DNA from: Achaetomium macrosporum | Taxonomy: Eukaryota > Ascomycota > Sordariomycetes > Sordariales > Chaetomiaceae | Reading direction: 5' to 3' | Assembly: GCA_033296875.1 (NCBI GenBank) | Contig: MU860079.1 | Coordinates: forward strand, 38,140-102,139 | DNA: 64,000 nucleotides | Shown: piece by piece, positions 54,658-64,000 of the stretch | How positions within the stretch are numbered: position 1 is the stretch's first letter | Layout of the letters: every line of letters begins with the position of its first letter | Position numbers and translations under genes: made by a program | Notes under the pieces: generated by a model | Told to the model about the DNA's origin: nothing | Seen by the model: only the letters and a program-made list of their open reading frames with translations | The model's database searches: none

Positions 54658-56525
54658 CTAGCCCTCCTTCTCGATATGCTCTACTTCCTCCCCCGACAGC
54701 CTCTTCTCACCACCAGCGGCCTGCGCAAACGGATCGATCTTGGTGCTCGCAAACTTCCTCGCCGTCACGCCCTTCTTAAACAGGAGATCCAGCTCGGCAT
54801 ACGTCCTGCCCTTGGGCTCGGGCAGCCGGAAATAGACCCACACAGCCGACAGCAAGCAGCTGCCGGCCCAGAAGAAGGCGGTGCGGGCGCCCCAGTTCCA
54901 CGCCGTCGAGCTCAGCTGGTAGTTGGTCATGACGTTGACAAAGATGTTGCTCGCGTTGTAGGCGGCGCGCGCCAGCACGATGGTCTTGGCCTTGAGCCGC
55001 GTCGACGAGAGCTCCGAGACGAGCGAGTACGTGACGGGCCCGACGGTGAAGTCGTAGACGAAGGTGAAGACGATCAGCATGGCGCCGATGGCCCAGACGG
55101 AGGCTTTGGTCTGCCCAAACGAGAGACAGCCCACGATGAGGAGAAGCGTGAGTTGTGCGCACAGCCCGCCGAAGTGGATTGTTCTTCGCCCGACGCGGGA
55201 CATGAGGAACCACGAGCCGGCTGTGCCGATCAGGCCCAGGGCGTACTGACACAGGGAGAGCGTGAAGGAGTTGCTGGGGTCCATGCCGCCTTGCGTGCTG
55301 CTCTTCGAGTGAGTTGAGAAAACCAGAGGTGTCCTGAAGTTAGGGGTCCAACTCACAGGAAGTAGGCAAAGTAGCCCATCAAATTCTGGCCTCCCAGCGT
55401 CTGGACGAGCCAGATGCCGACGACAGTCTCGGTTCGCCGGAGGTCGACACCCTTGAAGCAGTCTCGGAAGCGAACGCCTTCCTTCATGCTCTTCTCCAGC
55501 TCGTTGGTGTGCTCAATCATGGCGATGGTCTCGTCAACGTCGAAGCCGGGCTGGTTTCGTGAGGTCAGGCGCAGGAGAGACTTCCTGGCTTCGTCTCTCC
55601 TGCCATGTCTCACATACCACCAGGGAGATCTGCACCTGTCTCGTCAGATCCGGTGTTCAAAAAGCACAAAATCGGGTAAGATGGGGTAGAGGCACTGACT
55701 CAGGGGCGAAGAGGAGGCCAGGGAGTATAAGCACCGGCCACACCCACTGGACGGCAAACGGGATCTTGTAAGAATAGTCGTCGGTCCTCGTCACCGAGCC
55801 CTTGTTGACTGCCACGGCGAAGAACTGCCCAATCACCCAGCACATATTGATAAAAGTGGTGAGGTATGGCCTCAGGGCTAGCGGCGTCACTTCGGACGCA
55901 TACGCCGCCGTCACACTCTGGAAGGCACCCCAGGGCATACCTGGAAGTGTCATTTAGTACCACAGTTACCTTATATCAGGAGCGCAGCGGGAGGAAAATA
56001 GAACCAACCACAGAGGACCTCGCCAACCACCAACACCTGAACATTCGGCGCAAAGAACAGCACGAAGACGAAACAAGTCAGCATGACCAGCGACCAAATC
56101 GTGGTCTTCTTATACCCATAGCGATCCGAAATCCAACCGGCAAAGATCAGCCCGAGGACCTCGCCCGCTCTGGCGCCGTTCGAGAGCCCCGACTGCCACG
56201 CCGCCGAGACGACATACTTCTTCGAGGTGGCATCGTACTCGCCAAACTTGCGGTTGAAGGACGGCGAGGCGTACAGGTTACCCAGAAGGGCCAGGTCGTA
56301 GCCTTCCATGATGATGGTGGCTGAGACGAGGACCGACCAGCCGATGGCCTTGGGGTACAGCTTGAGGGCCGTGAGGAGCGACATCTGGTGCTCCTTGTCG
56401 GTGGCGTGCTTGGCCTCGACGACGGCACGGCCATCCAGCGGTGTAGAGACGTCCGTCTCAGCCGTCTCGCGGTCCTGGGATGGACTGGGAGGTGCTGGGG
56501 GCGGTGCTTCCGTATCGACAGCCAT
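54658..56525 (-). CDS. MFS alpha-glucoside/maltose permease (sugar transporter family)
   Basis: Four exons: 56525-56009, 55940-55700, 55629-55357, 55300-54658, giving 557 aa. Sugar-porter motifs are present: the R-x-G-[RK]-[RK]-like GWISDRYGYKKT after TM2, GMPWGAFQSVTAAYASEVTP, the PES motif FAPESPWWYVRHGR (restored at the exon 2/3 join), GGQNLMGYFAYF and MSRVGRRT, and the C-terminal FRLPEPKGRTYAELD. The long N-terminus, EGYDLALLGN and TRLKAKTIVLARAAYN resemble the fungal alpha-glucoside:proton symporters (MAL permease type). Twelve membrane helices are expected. It should bring maltose or related alpha-glucosides into the cell for the adjacent alpha-glucosidase, with which it shares a promoter. 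Specificity is inferred from family and neighbours. Confidence 0.9.
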
Positions 56526-57513
56526 GGTGGCGGCAAATGGGCAACGGATCAGAGTAGTGAAGAGAAGCGGGAAGAGTCACTACGGAGGCAGAAAGGTGGA
56601 TCTGACAGACATGACGGGGCTATTTATCTCTGCAGCCGGTCAGTCGGTGTGTGTATTCTGGGTGCGTGTGGCGTAGTCTTGGTTCTCGTGGGCGTCCCGG
56701 GACAATGGCCCCAGACTACGGGGAAGTCAGGGGTTCCTTTCAACGAGATTGGATTTGATTGGCTCGCTCCTAGGTAATGGTTCGACGGAGGAAATCTGAA
56801 CGACGTTGGCATCAATGGAGGCAGCAGACTCGAAGAAGTTTCTTCCCCGCATCCGAGTCTGTGATTCTGGGGAAGATAATCCTCCGTCATATCGCGTGTG
56901 AAGGATGTGGCGGGCCAAGGCAAGTTGCTGTGTGTGCGACGAACCCCAGATCTCCTTAGCCAATAGCGGGTAAATAAACTCCGCTCATGCTTCCGACACC
57001 CTGGTCACAAGAGGCACGCGGACCCCCACTTCTGGGAAAGACGAACTTCACCTCTTGTTCTCACGGCTCGTTGCGTTTTCCTCTTCCTTGCTTGACTCCA
57101 GCAGCAGGAATTCCACGTGTTGGGGGTCCATATTCCTGATCATTGACGCGCTGCTGACCCCCGAGAAGTGGCGACCGATGAAATGCCGTCGGCTATCGAG
57201 AGCTTCTTGGGTTAGCAACTGCCAAGAGCCTATGTCGTATCTGCCCACACCAGCATTGGCGATCCAGCTCCGATCCCCCTGACCCGGGCGCAACTCCAAC
57301 AAGATGGCAGAACCAGGTTGTCGGAGTTTGACCGACGACCCTTGTGGCGATCCACATGCTGAGCTGAGCCAGGGTGCCGTACACCTTATACATACACCGT
57401 GGCGGTCACGAGCTGCTGCGCGGAAACACATGGCAATCTCTTTCACCGGAAAACAGTACACACCTCCTTGAGCCTTTTTCGCCTTCACCTACCCTTACTT
57501 GCATCGACCGGCT
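56526..57513. promoter_or_regulatory. bidirectional MAL promoter with CreA-type and CGG-type sites
   Basis: The 988 nt between permease and alpha-glucosidase starts. Four matches to the CreA consensus SYGGRG on either strand: 56709-56714 (CCCCAG), 56845-56850 (CCCCGC), 56867-56872 (CTGGGG), 56944-56949 (CCCCAG). CGG pairs suited to Zn2Cys6 regulators: CGGN8AGG at 56583-56596, the AmyR-like arrangement, and CCGN9CCG at 56981-56995. This points to induction by the adjacent Zn2Cys6 protein or AmyR and repression by glucose. These are short motifs and need experimental proof. Confidence 0.5.
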
Positions 57514-59331
57514 ATGGGGTCCAACTTCCACCACCACCCAAATGGCTGGGTCGGGAAAACACCATGGTGGAAAGACGCCGTGTTCTACCAGGTCTACCCC
57601 GCCAGCTTCAAGGACTCCAACGGGGACGGTTGGGGAGACATTCCGGGCCTCATCTCCAAGATCGACTACCTCCACCACCTCGGCGTGGACGTGGTCTGGC
57701 TCTCTCCGATGTTTGAGAGCCCCCAACAGGACATGGGCTACGACGTCTCGGATTACCAGGCCGTCTACCCGCGATACGGCACGCTCGAGGACGTCGACCG
57801 CCTGGTCGAGGCCTGCCACAGCCGCGGCATGAGGCTGATCCTCGATCTCGTCGTCAACCACACGTCGGACCAGCACTCCTGGTTCCAGGAATCCCGCTCC
57901 TCCAAGACCAACCCCAAGCGCGACTGGTACATCTGGAAGCCGCCGCGGTACGACAGCGCGGGGAACCGCATCCCACCGACCAACTGGCGCAGTTACTTCG
58001 CCGGCTCGACCTGGACCTGGGACGAGCACACCCAGGAGTATTACCTCAACCTGTACGGCCCTTTCCAGCCTGATCTAAACTGGGAGAATCCAGCCTGCCG
58101 CGAGGCCATCTACGACACGGCGATGCGGTTCTGGCTGGACCGGGGCGTCGACGGCTTCCGCATCGACACGGTCAACAAGTACTCGAAGCGCACCGACTTC
58201 CCCGACGCGCCGATCACCATGCCGGGTGCCCCACACCAGCCGGCGCCCGAGATGTGGTGCAACGGCCCGCGCATCCACGAGTTCCTGCACGAGATGCAGA
58301 CGCAAGTCCTAAGCCGGTACAACAACGCCGTCTCGGTCGGCGAGCTCTCCAACACGCCCCACCCGAGCCAGGTGCTGCCCTACGTGTCGGCCGCGGCGCG
58401 CGAGCTGGACATGGTGTTCGAGTTCAGCACGATCCGGCTCGGCACGGGCGATCTCTTCCACGGGAAATACATCTACCGGCCGTTCGCGCTGTCGGAGCTT
58501 AAACGGCATGTGGCCACCTGGCAGACCTTCATCGAGGGCACCGACGGGTGGCACACGGTGTTCTGCGAGAACCACGACAACGGGCGGGCCGTGTCGCGGT
58601 TCGGCAACGACAGCACCCCGGCACTGTGGGAGGCCAGCGCCAAGGCGATCGCCCTGTGGCAGGCCACGCTGACGGGCACGCTGTTCCTGTACCAGGGCCA
58701 GGAGATCGGCATGCGGAACATGCCTGCGTCCTGGGGCATCGAGGAGTACAAGGACGTGGAGAGTCTGGGGTTCTATAACGAGGCGGTGGAGTCGGGCGAT
58801 GCGCAGCGCGTTGCGGCGACGATGCACGGTCTGAGGATATTGGCCAGGGACCATGCCAGGCTGCCGTTCCAGTGGGACGACTCGCCGAACGCTGGGTTTA
58901 CTGACGGGGAGAATGCGACGCCGTGGATGAGGGTGCACGACGGATACCGCGAGCTCAACGCGGCGAGACAGCTTGGCGATGCAGATTCGGTGCTGGGCTT
59001 CTATCGGAAGGCGCTGGCTCTTCGCAAGCAGTACCGAGACATATTTATCCACGGGGCGTTCAGGCTGCTCGACCCGGAGGATAATTCTCTGTTTGTCTAT
59101 GTTAAGGAGAGTAATGTCCCGGTTGATTCCGGGTCTTTGGAAGGGGTCATGAGGAAGGCAGTGGTGGTATTGAACTTCACTAGTCGTGCGCAGGAATGTC
59201 CCGACATCAGCAGCGCGCTGGGATGCAAGGCGGGCAAAGAGAGGTTGCTCGTCAGCACTCTCAGAGAAGGGCAAACGCCAAAGGAGCCTGCGCTGAGGGC
59301 ATGGGAAGGCAGGGTGTATGCGAATTTTTGA
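57514..59331 (+). CDS. GH13 alpha-glucosidase (maltase)
   Basis: Intronless, 605 aa. The start is the ATG at 57514 giving MGSNFHHHPNGW; the frame is open a few codons upstream. There is no signal peptide, so it acts inside the cell on sugar delivered by the neighbouring permease. All GH13 regions are visible: WWKDAVFYQVYPASF and DSNGDGWGDIPGL at the start, region I DLVVNH (from residue 111), region II GFRID with nucleophile Asp218, region III VGEL with acid/base Glu277, and region IV ENHD with Asp355. The C-terminal beta domain is complete. The family cleaves terminal alpha-1,4 (or alpha-1,6) glucosyl bonds; the MAL context makes maltose the likely substrate. Confidence 0.94.
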   Translation: MGSNFHHHPNGWVGKTPWWKDAVFYQVYPASFKDSNGDGWGDIPGLISKIDYLHHLGVDVVWLSPMFESPQQDMGYDVSDYQAVYPRYGTLEDVDRLVEACHSRGMRLILDLVVNHTSDQHSWFQESRSSKTNPKRDWYIWKPPRYDSAGNRIPPTNWRSYFAGSTWTWDEHTQEYYLNLYGPFQPDLNWENPACREAIYDTAMRFWLDRGVDGFRIDTVNKYSKRTDFPDAPITMPGAPHQPAPEMWCNGPRIHEFLHEMQTQVLSRYNNAVSVGELSNTPHPSQVLPYVSAAARELDMVFEFSTIRLGTGDLFHGKYIYRPFALSELKRHVATWQTFIEGTDGWHTVFCENHDNGRAVSRFGNDSTPALWEASAKAIALWQATLTGTLFLYQGQEIGMRNMPASWGIEEYKDVESLGFYNEAVESGDAQRVAATMHGLRILARDHARLPFQWDDSPNAGFTDGENATPWMRVHDGYRELNAARQLGDADSVLGFYRKALALRKQYRDIFIHGAFRLLDPEDNSLFVYVKESNVPVDSGSLEGVMRKAVVVLNFTSRAQECPDISSALGCKAGKERLLVSTLREGQTPKEPALRAWEGRVYANF

Positions 59332-59606
59332 TTCGGTGACTCGGTGTTACCTATAGTTGTAGAAACGAAGAGGAATAGATTTTCTGTGTGCTTGACTCTC
59401 ACTGCTAACTCCGGGCTGAGATCACCAGGGCGTGGTGACCAGCCCAATCGACAGTCCCGCGGTCTCGGTGATTTGCAGATCCGCTTCCTGAAACGGTTAG
59501 GTAGAATGCGGGGTGTGGATCCCTACCGTTTGGACCTCGAACCTCACCCCCTGCTCGACAAGTTGACTCCAGTCGACTAATTCACTCAACCATAACATCC
59601 TCCAGC

Positions 59607-61145
59607 ATGAGTGGCATGACCAAGCCAGGACCTGACTACGCCGGAAGACGGAAAAGAGTGCAAGTATCCAAGGCCTGCCAGAGATGCAGGAGACTGCAGA
59701 AGGGCTGCAGCGAGACCCGGCCATGCCAGCGGTGCGTCAAAGTCGGCTTGGAGGACCAGTGTAGTAGCGCTGGCCGGAAGAGGGGGGAAGAACGGGCACA
59801 GCAGACGGTGGATAGAAGAACCTGGTCGTCCTACCCGCAGCTACCCGCAAGTCTGTCCCCGGATACCCGCCATGCTGCCAATCCGCTCGTTGGGCTCCTA
59901 GAACTAGAGCAGCCGCGATGTTTGCCCCCAACGTCTGTCGTCGGGTACTGCGTCCGGCGCTTCTTCGCCAAACTATACCCGACAATCCCTATTCTGAGCA
60001 ACGAGTATGTCGAGATGTTGCTTGAGGAGGCGGAGTCGTTGGTGTTGCCCCGGCGCGAAGAAGCGCAGTGCCTCCTAACGGCTCTCTGCGCGGTGGTCCT
60101 CATCCAAGTTGAAGCGCCAGACGTGCGCCTGTTTGAGGCTGACGGCATTCCGCATTCCTGCGCCGAATTCGGGAGAATCCTGTTCGAGAAGGCCATGTCG
60201 GCCCGCCACCGTCTGTCCTCACGCTTCAACCCCTGCTTGGAACGCGCCCTTGCCACCTTCTTTCTCTATGCTGGACACGTATCGCTTTTCCACCACAGTC
60301 AAGCCTTTTACTTCCTCCGAGAGGCTGCCACTCTCTGGCTGGTGCTGCGCGTCGATGAGCGGGACTCTCTGAGGCGTACACTGACCGACAGACTTTTCTG
60401 GGTCATCTTGGTGTCGGAGCGCTCGCACGGGATCCGGTATCGTCGGCCACTCACACTGCAAGTCACCCCGTCACAACGGCCCGATTTCGGCGATGGAGAT
60501 GCCGATGCGGCTGCAGATGATTCGAGTCTATCAGGGCTGCGGTGCCTGGTAGCTCTCTTCCGTCCCCTGGACACTACCTTCTTTGCCTTGCTGAACCAGG
60601 AAAGCACAACAGCGTCCGTGTCATCGAGTCTCCTGATCCCGCTGCTGGATGGCATTCAAGCTTCCATCCGCAATGCTCTCGAGCCACAGCAGACCAGGCT
60701 GCTCTGCGAAACACAGCTTGCCAACCTCAGAGTGACTCAGCTCTGGCTGCTGGTCATTATCTGGCAGCTCAGGCTGCGTCTGGGACTGCTTGTTGAGGAG
60801 CCCGGGGTGCCATGCCACCTGGCATTCCACTATCCAGTCGAGGTGGGCGACGAGTTGGTTGCCGTCTGGCGCACAACGTCTCTAGAGAGCATGCGTGTCC
60901 ACGGGGTCGGCATCAATGAGAAGATCTTTGACGTCGCGTGCGCCATGGCCGATGTGCTGTCCAGAGTGCCAACCGTCAAGGACAACAGCGGCACGTCAGG
61001 CTTGGAAAACATCCAATGTCTCCGGCGGCTTATCCATCAGCTTCCTGGTGGGGAGTCGACGTACGACGCACTGCTGGACGAGCACATCAGTAACACACTG
61101 CCGAACATGCTGGATAACAATCCTGGTTCTGGCGAGGCATTCTGA
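59607..61145 (+). CDS. Zn2Cys6 transcription factor, putative MAL-cluster activator
   Basis: Intronless, 512 aa. The zinc binuclear cluster is at about residues 25-55: CQRCRRLQKGC then CQRC and a sixth Cys after VKVGLEDQ, spacing CX2CX6CX5CX2CX8C, preceded by the basic RRKRVQVSKA. A fungal regulatory middle region follows (FFAKLYPTIPILSNEYVEML, FGRILFEKAMSARHRLSSRF, RLFWVILVSERSHGIRYRRP), the last being the conserved DEY/SERSHAIRxxxP-like motif of sugar-responsive regulators such as AmyR/Mal-type. It ends GSGEAF. It lies next to the alpha-glucosidase on the same strand and likely activates the permease/glucosidase pair. The direct target is inferred from clustering. Confidence 0.88.
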   Translation: MSGMTKPGPDYAGRRKRVQVSKACQRCRRLQKGCSETRPCQRCVKVGLEDQCSSAGRKRGEERAQQTVDRRTWSSYPQLPASLSPDTRHAANPLVGLLELEQPRCLPPTSVVGYCVRRFFAKLYPTIPILSNEYVEMLLEEAESLVLPRREEAQCLLTALCAVVLIQVEAPDVRLFEADGIPHSCAEFGRILFEKAMSARHRLSSRFNPCLERALATFFLYAGHVSLFHHSQAFYFLREAATLWLVLRVDERDSLRRTLTDRLFWVILVSERSHGIRYRRPLTLQVTPSQRPDFGDGDADAAADDSSLSGLRCLVALFRPLDTTFFALLNQESTTASVSSSLLIPLLDGIQASIRNALEPQQTRLLCETQLANLRVTQLWLLVIIWQLRLRLGLLVEEPGVPCHLAFHYPVEVGDELVAVWRTTSLESMRVHGVGINEKIFDVACAMADVLSRVPTVKDNSGTSGLENIQCLRRLIHQLPGGESTYDALLDEHISNTLPNMLDNNPGSGEAF

Positions 61146-61543
61146 CTCTGGCACGGGATAATTCGCGGGATTCAAAGGCCGAGGCGCGTTCGGCGAATTG
61201 CGCGTGGCGGCATGGGCGAGCTAATCGTCAGCTGTCAGCCAAGGGTATTGTCGGCGGTGGCCCTGTGTATGGAATGCTTACTTGAGCAAGTCAAAGAAGT
61301 CGACGTCGCGGATAACAGTAGCTACGACTCCTATGAGCAACGCGTGCTGCGCAACATGTCATTCTGCAATGAGCCACCCCGGATTTCATTGGGTACGATG
61401 AGCTGAAGAGGTTGCATGCAAACTTAAATGGTGCCACGCAATATCATGTTTGTGCGACCACATTGCGGAATCCCCGCTTCAGCCTCAAGTTTGGGCGCAG
61501 ACGGAATCCGCCAGTCGACTCACTTCAAGCTACCGAGCTTAAG
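61146..61543. other. intergenic, no gene supported
   Basis: About 400 nt from the regulator stop to the CorA-like remnant. Frames open here (such as 61212-61406) could be a decayed extension of the regulator's C-terminus but have no conserved residues I can point to. Confidence 0.45.
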
Positions 61544-63873
61544 ATGGAGAACCTCCAGCAAGAACAGCTCAAGGAGACGCTCAAAGAATTGGTGGCTGCG
61601 TTGGAGACCCAAAACCGGCATTTACGGACCATAATTTCCCTTATCGGGTCGCAGACAGGAGAGGTGGAAGAAGAAGAAGAGAGCCATGAGAGTGACGTCG
61701 GCCCAGTCCAGAATGTTGAGGGGAATGGTGTGAGGTTGGGTGGTCCGTGCACCGCACCCACCTCTGCATATCCTTCCAGCCCTGCGTGCACGGCCCACTT
61801 CTTCCTCTTCTACATCAGAGTCAATTATTCAGCAACGTCAACACCAAGGATTCATCACCATTCGTGTTGCCGTGCATCCCACAAATGGGGACGAGACTCA
61901 GAACGATCGGTCTAGTGGTGGTGGTTTAATCCAGGGCCAGGAGGTTGCGGAGACTGCGATCCGGACTCGGAGCAGTCGGTCGAGGCGGAGGAGTCAGACA
62001 TCATCGAACGAGAACAGCAAATCCGATAAGGGACGTCGCCAATTCTATCTCTACACTTCCCCGACGCCAGGCGGCTCGAGGAACGATCCCTTCACGACAG
62101 GAAACGCCACGAATCATTGGAACTACTGGCGTCCGCGTTACCGCAACGGGGATGTCTTCGTGGGCCGTGGTCTGCCCGATTATATCCCGGAGTGGGAGCT
62201 ATTCCAATCAGACGACGGAAAGTGGCATCACATCGACGACACAGACCTTTCGAATCCAGTGGTCTACGATGGACCAGGCCAGTCCGAAAATGGGGTACCG
62301 CTGTATATACCCTATGCTCGCGCGCCGCCCACGCGTGAGGAACGCATCTCTCCCGTCGGTCTGGGGCACATGAGGGATCAGATTGAATCTGCGCTGGGAG
62401 AGCTCTATTCCGTTCCTCCTGACGGAAGGCTTTCCTTGGCCTTTCAAATGAATCAACTGCGACAACGTTGCGAAGATGAGACGCTGACTACGTATTTGGC
62501 CGAGATGACCAAGCTGCTTGCTGCCTTGCGCAAAGCTGGTGGCCATCTCGAAATCACTGATTTGGACGATTTCAAGGGGAGTGCTAGATACCGCATGCGG
62601 AAGGAGAAGGACGTCTGGGTCCCTAAGCTGAATGATCGCGGCGGCATGATGCCGATGGCTAGCATGCCTGGCGGCGATAATTTCCCCGCCGGACCTGCGC
62701 TTGTTGCCGAGGAAGTAAGCTTGAACATTCCCCCCGGCCAATATCACAAATTCGTTAGATCTTCGACTACCTGCTATTGTAGTGCTGGTGCCAGGCGGTG
62801 GTATCGGGTCATCCATCTCTACGGACTTGCCCATGCTGCCTTCTTGGACGGGAATGCTCAGCAGAACCTACACAGTCTAAGAGAGAAACGTGTGGCCACT
62901 TGGAAGCTCCTTTTTCGCACCCTTCGCCAAATCGACGACATTTCATCAGGAGTAGTGGAAAGGATGTTCCGTCTTCACATCCTATGCAATACCAGACAGG
63001 AGTTGGTCAACCCCTACCTGGGCAATCGGGAGGCATTCCACATCGTCTGGTACCGAATCATAGCACCAGAGAATAGGAAAGCCTCGGTCTACAGATCGGG
63101 AGCTCTCTACCAAACAAACCGGAACTTAGAGCAGGCGTCCTTCACCATTGCGCTCTTCTCTAATACCGTAATTCCCTTCGCTAGGACCGGTACTAATAGG
63201 TATGATTCTACCCGGCCCACACTACTGGACTATTCTTATCTTATCCTCACTTCACCCCAAATTTTCCACCCCTATCCCGACAAGGCTCCGAGTCATCGTT
63301 GTCTTGCTTGGACTCAGTCGCAAATGCACTGCACGATGCAGTCACTTGTTGGCAGGAGATCGGCCAATATCTTTCCGACATGATCGTCGACGACGACGAT
63401 ACAGTCCTCGATCCGGACAAGCACGACCGCCTTCTCTTCGATGATAACACCTTCTCGACGATATATCTGGAATTCCATTGTTCAATGGTAATATTGGCGG
63501 GATGCCTGGCACGTCATTCTTCGTGCTTGTGAGGAAGAACAAAGAAATCGGGCAGAGGATCCTGAAGCGACGGACTTGGATGGCCTTCCTTTTTCACCAT
63601 ACCTGTCCATGGACATCGACGACCTACTTCCCAAGATTTAATCCGAGATCGCACAGCTGAGACAGTTAGATGGGCAGTTCCAGGGATATTTGGAGAAGAC
63701 GCAAAAGCTCAGGGACGGTGTAAGTTCAATGTTTACAAGGATTAGCTTACGACCACCTTATCTGCCTTGTAAAATACTTCTATACCGTTGCTGACGGCGA
63801 ACCCTCCAACCAAGCTCTTCAGCGCCAGCAGCGTCATCGAAAGTCGAGCGGCAACAGGCTTGGGCCAGAATGT
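61544..63873 (+). pseudogene. Decayed fungal CorA-like Mg2+-transporter-domain gene, truncated
   Basis: The start MENLQQEQLKETLKELVAAL forms a coiled coil. An intron from about 61724 leads into a long frame that stays open to about 63197: QFYLYTSPTPGGSRNDPFTT, GDVFVGRGLPDYIPEWELF, VVYDGPGQ, YIPYARAPPTREERI, FPAGPALVAEEV, WKLLFRTLRQIDDIS and FSNTVIPFARTG. This is the layout of a large fungal family with a C-terminal CorA-like part. After a GT-AG intron (63199-63284) the phases no longer match. The frame shifts again at about 63460, then TAA codons interrupt RYIWNSIVQW and LLPKI. A final intron (63719 to about 63811) joins LRDG to LFSASSVIESRAATGLGQNV. The membrane helices that should follow are absent. 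I call a degenerate copy. Confidence 0.6.
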
Positions 63874-63900
63874 CAACTTTACCGTCATATGCCGAGGGTC

Positions 63901-63949
63901 ATGAGCCGTTGGTATACCGTCAATTGACGGCTTATCGCCATGAGCCGCT
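63901..63949. repeat. 14-bp palindrome between ATGAGCCG direct repeats
   Basis: CCGTCAATTGACGG (63917-63930) is a perfect palindrome. ATGAGCCG occurs at 63901 and again at about 63940. They lie just after the point where the CorA-like sequence breaks off. This may be the edge of an inserted element running past the window end, but no element can be identified here. Confidence 0.4.
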
Positions 63950-64000
63950 CATTCCGGTGGGCGAATTTATCCCGGCTCGTCAATCGCGAGCCGCTTACAA

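Noticed and set aside
58309..59274. 321-codon minus-strand frame opposite the alpha-glucosidase
   Set aside because: It is antisense to a complete GH13 coding region whose catalytic motifs are all in the plus-strand frame.

Overview
The window is nuclear DNA of a filamentous ascomycete, most likely a Sordariomycete (Sordariales-like). This rests on short 50-75 nt introns with GTRNGT donors, CTRAC-type branch points and YAG acceptors, monocistronic genes on both strands, moderately high GC in exons, and fungus-specific families: Zn2Cys6 and Fungal_trans-type regulators, a Cdc10-type septin, Ski8, an LCB3-type phosphatase and a MAL locus. No prokaryotic, organellar or viral gene was recognised. 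Exon structures were worked out by hand from splice sites, frame continuity and family knowledge; no alignment or database search was run.

Left and centre (about 1-37.6 kb) are mostly conserved housekeeping genes: an FAD-dependent ring hydroxylase cut by the left edge; a secreted S33-type peptidase; a TBC-domain Rab-GAP; a disrupted F-box/LRR-like gene; a tandem OB-fold protein; septin Cdc10; mitochondrial ribosomal protein bL32m; the WD40 protein Ski8; the small subunit of DNA polymerase delta; a queuosine-salvage nucleosidase; the SUMO E1 subunit Uba2; an Oar1-like SDR reductase; a sphingoid-base-phosphate phosphatase; a KDM4-type histone demethylase with an extended PHD module; and a small SnoaL/NTF2-like protein. 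Several pairs are divergent and share promoters (septin/bL32m, queuosine salvage/Uba2, SDR/phosphatase); others converge closely.

A gene-poor stretch (37.6-42.8 kb) precedes an amino-acid permease. From 46.2 to 51.6 kb lies the most unusual part: five small, single-exon, cysteine-rich proteins that share an N-terminal MC-aromatic start, a [HY]P[VI]CxH-like motif and a WxCCxCG...CxxC knuckle but are otherwise very divergent. Two also share duplicated 3' flanks, two share a 5' flank, and tandem Asn-Gly repeats and a pure T52 tract lie among them. I do not recognise this family. Next comes a Fungal_trans-type regulator without a DNA-binding domain, carrying an apparent one-base frameshift.

The right end holds a compact MAL-type cluster: an alpha-glucoside/maltose permease and a GH13 alpha-glucosidase, divergently transcribed from a shared promoter with four CreA-type sites and Zn2Cys6-type CGG motifs, followed by a Zn2Cys6 regulator. 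Uptake, hydrolysis and control of maltose-like sugars are thus side by side. The window ends in a decayed CorA-like gene with CAA-to-TAA-type stops, frame breaks and a truncated membrane end.
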